Origin: Lachnospiraceae bacterium UBA3632
Lineage (GTDB): Bacteria > Bacillota > Clostridia > Lachnospirales > Lachnospiraceae
Direction of reading: 5' to 3'
Length of the DNA: 8,534 bases
Assembly (NCBI GenBank): GCA_002373975.1
Contig: DFKZ01000020.1
Span: 1-8,534 of the forward strand
In this document: piece after piece, positions 1 through 5,806 of the stretch
Numbering within the stretch: the stretch's first letter is position 1
How the letters are laid out: every line of letters starts with the position of its first letter
Translations under genes and position numbers: made by a program
The notes under the pieces: generated by a model
Told to the model about the DNA's origin: nothing
The model's database searches: none
The model's input: the letters and a program-made list of their open reading frames with translations, nothing else

Positions 1-459
1 TTGCCGGAAACGGAAGATCAGTTTGTTTTTACCGAATATGATTATGTGGTGGACGCCATTGATACGGTTACCGGAAAGCTGGCGATCATAGAAAAGGCGA
101 AGAGAGCAGGAGTGCCTGTGATCTCATCCATGGGAGCGGGAAACAAGATCAACCCTTCAATGTTTGAGGTGGCGGATATCTATCAGACCTCAGTTTGTCC
201 ACTTGCCAAGGTAATGCGGCATGAGTGCAAAAAGAGAGGGATCGATTCCCTGAAGGTGGTATATTCAAAGGAAAAACCCATAAGACCCTTGGAAGATATG
301 TCAATAAGCTGCCGGACAAATTGCATCTGCCCTCCGGGAACGGCCAGAAAGTGCACGCAGCGAAGGGATATACCGGGGTCTAATGCCTTCGTGCCCTCGG
401 TTGTGGGACTTATAATAGCAGGTGAAGTCATAAACGATATTACGGGTATGAGAACTTGA
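1..459 (+). CDS. tcdA: tRNA threonylcarbamoyladenosine dehydratase, ThiF/MoeB/HesA superfamily (3' part only)
   Basis: Seen: an open frame enters from the left edge and ends at TGA 457-459, leaving 152 residues. The stretch DYVVDAIDTVTGK near residues 14-26 is the central ThiF-fold segment. PVISSMGAGNKINPS follows near residues 39-53. A cysteine-rich segment, CRTNCICPPGTARKCTQRRD, lies near 104-123, and the family's closing signature RRDIPGS...FVPSVVGLIIAGEVI comes after it. Known: TcdA (CsdL) uses ATP to dehydrate N6-threonylcarbamoyladenosine at position 37 of ANN-decoding tRNAs to its cyclic form, in the cytoplasm. The family is usually about 230-270 residues, so the N-terminal nucleotide-binding glycine loop lies outside the window. 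The TTG at base 1 is therefore probably an internal codon rather than a start. MoeB and ThiF are related alternatives, but the C-terminal signature fits TcdA better. Confidence 0.88.
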   Translation: MPETEDQFVFTEYDYVVDAIDTVTGKLAIIEKAKRAGVPVISSMGAGNKINPSMFEVADIYQTSVCPLAKVMRHECKKRGIDSLKVVYSKEKPIRPLEDMSISCRTNCICPPGTARKCTQRRDIPGSNAFVPSVVGLIIAGEVINDITGMRT

Positions 460-487
460 AAAAAGCAGCAATATCAGATAGTATAAT
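456..487 (+). promoter_or_regulatory. Candidate sigma-A promoter for the glycosyltransferase-acetyltransferase pair
   Basis: A perfect TATAAT lies at 482-487, 55 bp before the glycosyltransferase start. A TTGAAA at 456-461 (5 of 6 matches to TTGACA) overlaps the tcdA stop codon. The spacer between them is 20 bp, longer than the usual 16-18, so the pair as drawn may be weak or the -35 may be elsewhere. The -10 box is the stronger part of this call. Confidence 0.35.
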
Positions 488-542
488 AGAGGTCTTTTAC
501 ATAAAAGAATATCCGCAGAATCCATAATGGAGACATTGAAAG

Positions 543-1484
543 ATGAAAGTATCGATAATTATTCCGGTTTATTACAACGAAGACAATTTACGTCCGTTGT
601 ACGCCGATCTGAAAGAGAAATTTATTGATAAGATAGATTACGATTATGAGATCATAATGGTGAACGATGGCTCAAGGGATCGCAGCTACGATGTGATCTG
701 CGAGCTGGCCGGGAATGATCCTCATATAGTACCGATATCACTTTCGAGAAACTTTGGTTCACATGCGGCTTGTTTATGCGGCTTATCAAATTCCACGGGA
801 GATTGCGCCGTGATAAAGGCGGCAGATCTTCAGGAGCCGACGGAACTGATTCTTGATATGATCGAGAGCTGGAAAAACGGCAACAACGTGGTGCTTGCGT
901 GCCGGGAGGAAAGAGATGAAAAAAAGTCAACAGTAGGGTTTGCAAATCTATACTACTGGCTGGTGAGGAAAACATCTCTTCCCAATATGCCTAAAAACGG
1001 TTTTGATATATACCTTTTGGACAGAAAGGCTATAGATGTTCTCGAAGGATTGGATGAAAAGAACTCTGCAATTACAGGGCAGATCCTCTGGAGCGGATTC
1101 AGGACCGGCATCGTATATTACAAAAGAAAAGCAAGAGAGATCGGAACAAGTAAATGGACGTTAAAAAAGAAGATCAGACTTGTATCCGATACTTTGTTCA
1201 GCTTTTCGACACTGCCTATCAGAATATTGGAAATTGTCGGCTTCCTTTCATTTGCCATAGGGATTTTGTGGGCTATTTTTGTGTTTGTTGCAAAGCTCAC
1301 TGGAAATATTCCCGTAAGCGGTTATACGACATTGCTTATATTTAATCTGTTAAGCTTCGGAATAACAATGTTGTCCATGGGAATACTCGGTGAATATTTA
1401 TGGAGATCTTTCGATGCCTCACGAAACAGACCACCCTATATCATCGAGGATAAATACGAGCGGAAAGAGAAATCAAATGATTAA
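543..1484 (+). CDS. Family 2 glycosyltransferase, GtrB/ArnC/DPM1-like, with two C-terminal membrane helices
   Basis: This 313-residue protein starts with the GT2 fold (SIIIPVYYNEDNL, residues 4-16) and has a nucleotide-binding VNDGSRDRS at 40-48. ISLSRNFGSHAACLCGL at 65-81 is typical of the GtrB group. The metal-site segment reads AADLQEP at 93-99, so the first Asp of the usual DADLQDP is Ala. Two hydrophobic helices lie near 228-250 and 258-283, followed by GEYLWRSF and the tail RPPYIIED. Known: such enzymes move a sugar from a nucleotide donor to undecaprenyl phosphate at the inner membrane face, feeding glycan or lipid decoration. The exact sugar cannot be read from sequence. A GGAG at 529-532, 10 nt upstream, supports ATG 543. 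The stop overlaps the next gene by 8 bp, implying co-translation and a shared surface-glycan role. Confidence 0.9.
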   Translation: MKVSIIIPVYYNEDNLRPLYADLKEKFIDKIDYDYEIIMVNDGSRDRSYDVICELAGNDPHIVPISLSRNFGSHAACLCGLSNSTGDCAVIKAADLQEPTELILDMIESWKNGNNVVLACREERDEKKSTVGFANLYYWLVRKTSLPNMPKNGFDIYLLDRKAIDVLEGLDEKNSAITGQILWSGFRTGIVYYKRKAREIGTSKWTLKKKIRLVSDTLFSFSTLPIRILEIVGFLSFAIGILWAIFVFVAKLTGNIPVSGYTTLLIFNLLSFGITMLSMGILGEYLWRSFDASRNRPPYIIEDKYERKEKSND

Positions 1485-2025
1485 GTTGAGAGAATTACGG
1501 GAAAACGATGCTCCACTTATGCTGGAATGTTTGCATGATTCCGAAGTCCAAAAGGGATTAAAAAAACGAATGATGGATTTAACGCTTGAGGATGCGGTCA
1601 GCTTTATAAATAAAGCGCGCACGGGAAAGCCATACACTACGGGTGAGAATCTGCATTACGCCATCGCGGATGATGAGACAGATCAGTATCTGGGAACCGT
1701 AAGCCTTAAGAATCTGGATATGGAAAATGCCACCGCTGAGTATGCTATAATCACCAGAAAGCAGGCACAGGGTTCGGGTGCAGCTTTTTTGGCGACGGGA
1801 CTCATACTGGATAAAGCATTTAACGAGATCGGTATACACAGGGTTTATTTAAGTGTGTATTCAAACAATATACCGGCAATCAAACTGTATGAAAAGAGCG
1901 GTTTTAAATATGAGGGCGAGTTCAGAGACCACTTTATTATCGATGGGAAACACGTAGGATGGAAGTGGTACGGAATTCTAAAAGAAGAATATAATAAAAA
2001 GCTGTTCAGCTTTGAACAGTGTTGA
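1477..2025 (+). CDS. GNAT N-acetyltransferase, RimJ/RimL-like, probably sugar- or glycan-related
   Basis: The frame is open from 1390, but the chosen start is ATG 1477. It has a purine-rich GGAAAG site at 1462-1467, and its translation, MIKLRELRENDAPLM, begins exactly where GNAT proteins usually do. This gives 182 residues. The acetyl-CoA loop is QAQGSG at residues 96-101 (the [QR]xxGx[GA] motif), followed by a helix and YSNNIPAIKLYEKSGFKYEGEFRD at 128-151, the usual motif B of the RimJ/RimL branch. Known: these enzymes transfer acetyl from acetyl-CoA to an amine, either on a protein N-terminus or on an amino sugar, in the cytoplasm. The 8-bp overlap with the upstream glycosyltransferase suggests that the acceptor is an amino sugar used by that enzyme. 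This is inference from context. A protein or small-molecule acceptor remains possible. Confidence 0.85.
   Translation: MIKLRELRENDAPLMLECLHDSEVQKGLKKRMMDLTLEDAVSFINKARTGKPYTTGENLHYAIADDETDQYLGTVSLKNLDMENATAEYAIITRKQAQGSGAAFLATGLILDKAFNEIGIHRVYLSVYSNNIPAIKLYEKSGFKYEGEFRDHFIIDGKHVGWKWYGILKEEYNKKLFSFEQC
2002..2019 (+). other. Perfect 7-bp hairpin at the 3' end of the acetyltransferase gene
   Basis: CTGTTCA at 2002-2008 pairs with TGAACAG at 2013-2019 around a GCTT loop, just before the stop codon. No run of T follows, so it does not look like a standard intrinsic terminator. It could protect the 3' end of the transcript or be a coincidence of coding sequence. Confidence 0.25.
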
Positions 2026-2098
2026 GGATTTCGCCGGCGTGGTAAAGGGCGTACACATGCTTTAAACGTCGGAGAAATCTTTTTTTATCGGAAGCAAT

Positions 2099-2103
2099 GG
2101 AGG
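2099..2103 (+). promoter_or_regulatory. Shine-Dalgarno site that decides the beta-glucosidase start
   Basis: GGAGG lies 5 nt before ATG 2109. It falls inside the four codons that would be translated from the alternative ATG at 2097. That upstream ATG has only a GGAAG at 2090-2094, 2 nt away, which is too close to work well. The site therefore favours initiation at 2109. Confidence 0.7.
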
Positions 2104-2108
2104 ATCAT

Positions 2109-4301
2109 ATGGACAATAAGGCACTTGAAGCTCTGTTAAATGATATGTCACTTGAAGAAAAAGTGATGCAGCTGGTACAGATCCCCGGATCGGAGTACGA
2201 GGCAGATGCCGAGATAACCGGAGTGACAAGGGGGCAGGCAAACGAAAAGGTAAAACAGCTTGCCGGAAGCACACTGGGCGTGTGGGGCAGTAAAAGGATA
2301 AAAAAGATCCAGGAAAAGTACATGAAAGAACATCCTCATCATATCCCTCTCATGTTTATGCTGGATGTCATACACGGGCATAAAACGGTACTTCCCTGCC
2401 CTCTGGGACAGGGAGCCACTTTTGATCCGGAAGCGGTAAAAGCGGGAGCTGCCATGCAGGCACGGGAAGCATCGGCAGACGGTATACATGCCACATTTTC
2501 ACCCATGGCGGATCTGTGCCGGGATGCCAGATGGGGCAGGATAATGGAATCAACCGGTGAGGATAAATACCTGAATTCCTGCATGGCTGCAGCTATGGTC
2601 GAGGGATATCAGGGCGATGATCTGAAAGATCCGGATCATATTGCGGCCTGTGTCAAGCACTTTGCCGCCTACGGCGCAGCTGAAGGCGGAAGGGATTACA
2701 ATAACACCGAGCTTTCGGAGCATACTCTGAGAGAGCATTATCTTCGCGCATACGGTGAAGCTGTTAAGAAGAATCCTGCGATGGTGATGACCTCTTTTAA
2801 TACCATAAACGGTATTCCCGCTACCGGGAACAGATTCCTTATGAAAAAGATACTAAGGGAGGAGTTTGGCTTTAAGGGAGTGCTTATATCCGACTGGGCA
2901 GCTGTGGGAGAAATGATCAATCACGGATTTGCGGAGGATCAGAAAGATGCCGCTTACAAGGCTATGATGGCAGGCGTTGATATTGATATGACTTCCGGAT
3001 GTTACAGCGGAAACCTTGAAGAACTTGTTAAAAGCGGAGCGGTTTCGGAAAAGATGCTTGACGAGGCGGTTCTCAGGGTCCTTAACATGAAAAACGATCT
3101 CGGACTGTTTGAGGATCCCTTCAGAGGGATCGATATGGAAGAAGGGGCGAAGATAAATGAGGAGAGCAGGCAGTTGGCAAGAAAGACTGCAGCACAAAGC
3201 CTGGTGCTTCTCGAGAATAAGGGAAAAGCATTACCCCTTCGAAAAGAAAAGAATGCTTTTATAGGCCCCTATGCCAACACAAAAAGACTGCAGAGCTCGT
3301 GGGCATTTTCCGGTGAAGATGAAAATACAGTGACCGTATTTGAAGCTGCATCGTCAGCTTATGATGAGGGAAGCATCAAATGTGCCGAAGGATGCACCAT
3401 GATGGATCAGGATGCGGTGACTGCAAGAGGGGTCTGCCATGTAGATAATTGGCAGGAGGAAAATGACAGGCTCCTTAAGGAAGCTGTTGAAACCGCAGAG
3501 TGGGCGGATACCGTGGTACTGTGCCTCGGAGAGGACAGCACCCAGTCGGGAGAGGCAACAAGCAAGGCAAGCCTTAAGCTGCCGGAAGTGCAGCTCAGAC
3601 TGTTGGATGAGATCGAAAAAACAGGCAAAAGAATAGTAACACTTATATTTACGGGAAGACCCCTTGAATTAAAGGAAGCAGTAGAGCTTTCGGATGCCCT
3701 TATGGTTTGCTGGCTGCCCGGTACCGAAGGCGGAAACGGGGTGATGGATGTTCTGTCCGGAAAAGTATCTCCCTCGGGAAGGCTTCCTGTCAGCTTCCCT
3801 TATACCGTGGGTCAGGAACCGCTGCATTACGATATGTATGCTACTGGACGCCCCAAGCCGGAAAACGGCCCCTCAGAATACACTTCGAGATACCTTGACT
3901 GTGAGAACGGAGCGCTTTATCCCTTCGGGTACGGACTTTCATATACCGCTTTTGAATACGGTGAGCCTAAGCTGAGTGCGGAAAGAATGTCCGCAGGGGA
4001 AACGCTGACAGCTTCCGTGACAGTCAGAAATACAGGAAAAATGAAGGGCGATACGACAGTTCAGCTCTATATAAGGGATGTCACGGGAAGCCGCGTCCGC
4101 CCTGTAAGGGAACTGAGCGGTTTCAGGAAGATATCCCTGGAGCCCGGAGAGGAAGCGGAAGTCCGCTTCGATATCAATGAGGAAATGCTACGCTTCTGGA
4201 CCGCGGAAGAAAAGTGGGAAAGCGAACCCGGAAAGTTTAACCTCTGGCTTTGCGATAACAGCCGGGACGGAAGGCCGATGGAATTTTGGCTGGAAAGATA
4301 A
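2109..4301 (+). CDS. bglX: Beta-glucosidase, glycoside hydrolase family 3, BglX-like, cytoplasmic
   Basis: From ATG 2109 this is 730 residues and aligns from end to end with E. coli BglX as I recall it, minus the periplasmic signal peptide. The N-terminal (beta/alpha)8 domain covers about 1-335, with HGHKTVLP at 89-96, ARWGRIMESTGED at 140-152, KHFAAYGAAEGG at 183-194 and the nucleophile Asp262 in ISDW. The second alpha/beta domain, from about 360 to 560, carries the likely acid/base Glu482 in SGEATSKASLKLP. NGALYPFGYGLSYTAFEYG leads into a fibronectin-III-like domain near 625-725. Known: GH3 enzymes release glucose, and sometimes xylose, from the non-reducing ends of beta-linked oligosaccharides by a retaining mechanism. 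Lack of an export signal suggests it acts on imported cello- or xylo-oligosaccharides. The exact substrate cannot be fixed by eye. No transporter or regulator gene lies beside it. Confidence 0.93.
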   Translation: MDNKALEALLNDMSLEEKVMQLVQIPGSEYEADAEITGVTRGQANEKVKQLAGSTLGVWGSKRIKKIQEKYMKEHPHHIPLMFMLDVIHGHKTVLPCPLGQGATFDPEAVKAGAAMQAREASADGIHATFSPMADLCRDARWGRIMESTGEDKYLNSCMAAAMVEGYQGDDLKDPDHIAACVKHFAAYGAAEGGRDYNNTELSEHTLREHYLRAYGEAVKKNPAMVMTSFNTINGIPATGNRFLMKKILREEFGFKGVLISDWAAVGEMINHGFAEDQKDAAYKAMMAGVDIDMTSGCYSGNLEELVKSGAVSEKMLDEAVLRVLNMKNDLGLFEDPFRGIDMEEGAKINEESRQLARKTAAQSLVLLENKGKALPLRKEKNAFIGPYANTKRLQSSWAFSGEDENTVTVFEAASSAYDEGSIKCAEGCTMMDQDAVTARGVCHVDNWQEENDRLLKEAVETAEWADTVVLCLGEDSTQSGEATSKASLKLPEVQLRLLDEIEKTGKRIVTLIFTGRPLELKEAVELSDALMVCWLPGTEGGNGVMDVLSGKVSPSGRLPVSFPYTVGQEPLHYDMYATGRPKPENGPSEYTSRYLDCENGALYPFGYGLSYTAFEYGEPKLSAERMSAGETLTASVTVRNTGKMKGDTTVQLYIRDVTGSRVRPVRELSGFRKISLEPGEEAEVRFDINEEMLRFWTAEEKWESEPGKFNLWLCDNSRDGRPMEFWLER

Positions 4302-4361
4302 GGAAAAGCACTGATCGGGTATCTGACGGTTACAGTTAATGTACATAGGAGGAACGATGTT

Positions 4362-5198
4362 ATGGAATTTGCAAAAGTGGGAAATGCCCAGATGGGACTT
4401 ATGGTCCTCGGAGTACTGATCTTTTTGTTTGTGCCGGTTATCATAGCCATAATCTGGACTGTAAAGAAAAAAGAAAGATTCACCACCGTACTCATAGGAG
4501 CGGCAACCTTTCTTTTATTCGCCATCATACTCGAAAAGCCCCTGCAGAATATTCTGGTTTTCCCGGGGCAGATGGGCCTGCCAGAGCATGCGGCAGCCAA
4601 GTTCATAAATGCAAGGCCTGTTTTGTGGGCATTGATCGTAGGATTGTTCCCCGGGGTATTTGAAGAGACCGGGCGCCTGGTGGCATTTAAGACCGTACTC
4701 AGAAACAGGAAGAACCGTGAAACGGGAATATCACACGGCATCGGACACGGCGGATTTGAAGTTATGTTCGTGCTGGGGGTTACTTATATCACCAATATCT
4801 CCTATGCTGTAATGATCAATACCGGAGCATTCGGAAACCTTATAGCGCAGATGGCGGCGCAGGCACCTGATCAAGTAGAGCAGGGTTATGCAGTAGCGGC
4901 GCAGCTGGCGGCTTTCTCGGTGGGAGATCTTGCTCTGGGTGTTCTGGAGCGCATATTTGCCGTTATGTTTCATATTGGTGCTTCGATGCTGGTATTCTAT
5001 GCGTGCAAAGACAAAAAGAAATTCTGGCTGTATCCCGTGGCGATACTGATCCATACAGCGATGGACGGAGTGATGGGACTAAATATGGCGGGAGTGATAG
5101 AACTGACGCCGGTGATGACAGAAATCATCGTCGCAGTCTTTGGCTTCGCGGTATTCTTCGGAGCGTATTTCCTTTTATACAGGAAGGATAAGAAGTGA
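4362..5198 (+). CDS. YhfC-family glutamic-type intramembrane protease
   Basis: This is a 278-residue integral membrane protein with about seven hydrophobic helices, near residues 11-33, 41-58, 86-106, 131-151, 192-214, 221-240 and 250-273. The conserved polar residues of the family sit within them: EETGR at 101-105, HGIGHGGFE at 125-133, ERIFAVMFH at 196-204 and HTAMD at 231-235. This order resembles the EE..R / FxxxH / H motifs of the CPBP (Rce1-like) proteases, to which YhfC is related. Known: the family is predicted to cleave within membranes, but substrates are largely undefined. A strong AGGAGG at 4347-4352, 9 nt before ATG 4362, supports the start. The gene follows the beta-glucosidase by 60 bp with no terminator seen, so co-transcription is possible, though no functional link is evident. 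Confidence 0.85.
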   Translation: MEFAKVGNAQMGLMVLGVLIFLFVPVIIAIIWTVKKKERFTTVLIGAATFLLFAIILEKPLQNILVFPGQMGLPEHAAAKFINARPVLWALIVGLFPGVFEETGRLVAFKTVLRNRKNRETGISHGIGHGGFEVMFVLGVTYITNISYAVMINTGAFGNLIAQMAAQAPDQVEQGYAVAAQLAAFSVGDLALGVLERIFAVMFHIGASMLVFYACKDKKKFWLYPVAILIHTAMDGVMGLNMAGVIELTPVMTEIIVAVFGFAVFFGAYFLLYRKDKK

Positions 5199-5309
5199 AA
5201 AACGGTAGCAGGTTCAGGCATCATCATCTTTTCCTTTTTTATTAAAAAGCGGGCTCCGTTGATCGCATTGGGATGATTCCGCCACGGATTATAGTTTACG
5301 GAGGTTAAG

Positions 5310-5780
5310 ATGGATATCGCATATAAAAAACTGACGGAGAATGAATTAAGCAGAGTAATAAAAATGAGAATAGACCAGCTGACGGAGGAATACACATCAG
5401 TGGGCAAAACGGTTCCTGAAGGTGTAGACCTTGAAGCTACTCTGTCGAATTTTTATAAAAAGAACATGGCTGCAGGTACCTATGTTTCATGGCTTGCATT
5501 TGACGGGGATAAGATAGTCGGAACAAGTGGCATGTCCTTTGCGGAAAAACCTCCATATTTCACGTGCCCTTCGGGAAAAGTTGGTATCTTGTCCAGCATG
5601 TATACCGATCCGAACTATAGACGGCTTGGAATCGCAACGCAGCTGCTTGACAGAGTAGTAAAAGAGGCAAAGGACTACGGCTGCGGAACTATCTATATCA
5701 CAGCTTCGGATATGGGCGTAAAGCTGTATGAATCATACGGATTTAAGCATAACGGTAATTTCATGCAGTACAATTTCTGA
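5310..5780 (+). CDS. GNAT-family N-acetyltransferase
   Basis: This 156-residue single-domain protein has the GNAT fold. The N-terminal helix region includes KMRIDQLTEEY at residues 18-28. A central strand-turn-strand follows (SWLAFDGDKIVGTSGM, 60-75). The acetyl-CoA loop is RRLGIATQLL at 104-113, with the R-x-x-G-x-A pattern, and the C-terminal ASDMGVKLYESYGFKHNGNFM at 132-152 is the usual motif B. A GGAGG at 5300-5304, 5 nt before ATG 5310, fixes the start. The acceptor is unknown; small amines, antibiotics and proteins are all possible. It is not closely similar to the acetyltransferase at 1477-2025. It sits 111 bp after the membrane protease and converges with the peptidase gene, leaving only 26 bp between the two ends. 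Confidence 0.85.
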   Translation: MDIAYKKLTENELSRVIKMRIDQLTEEYTSVGKTVPEGVDLEATLSNFYKKNMAAGTYVSWLAFDGDKIVGTSGMSFAEKPPYFTCPSGKVGILSSMYTDPNYRRLGIATQLLDRVVKEAKDYGCGTIYITASDMGVKLYESYGFKHNGNFMQYNF

Positions 5781-5798
5781 AGTTGATCTTTAAGCTTC
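5779..5798. terminator. Weak hairpin between convergent genes
   Basis: GAAGTT at 5779-5784 can pair with AGCTTC at 5793-5798, with one G-T wobble and an 8-nt loop, followed by only TTT. It lies in the 26-bp gap between the convergent acetyltransferase and peptidase genes, where a shared terminator would be expected. The stem is short and the T-run poor, so this is a weak candidate. Confidence 0.22.
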
Positions 5799-5806
5799 TT
5801 TACGGA

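Noticed and set aside
1390..1476. N-terminal extension of the first acetyltransferase (29 more residues)
   Set aside because: The extension overlaps the glycosyltransferase coding region in another frame, has no GNAT-like sequence and no better ribosome site than the one before ATG 1477.
2097..2108. Start of the beta-glucosidase at the earlier ATG 2097
   Set aside because: The perfect GGAGG at 2099-2103 would lie inside the coding region and is ideally spaced for ATG 2109. The earlier ATG has no properly spaced site.
4067..4741. A 224-codon open frame on the minus strand across the beta-glucosidase end and the protease start
   Set aside because: It lies opposite two well-supported genes, its translation has no recognisable domain, and it spans two unrelated genes and their gap. 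It is a mirror of their codon use.
5234..5249. CTTTTT-TATT-AAAAAG hairpin after the membrane protease gene
   Set aside because: The stem is almost all A-T and no T-run follows it on the + strand, so it is too weak to call as a terminator.
5268..5295. Promoter-like TTGGGA-N16-TATAGT before the second acetyltransferase
   Set aside because: Transcription would begin near 5302, inside the ribosome site at 5300-5304, so it would not give a normally translated message.
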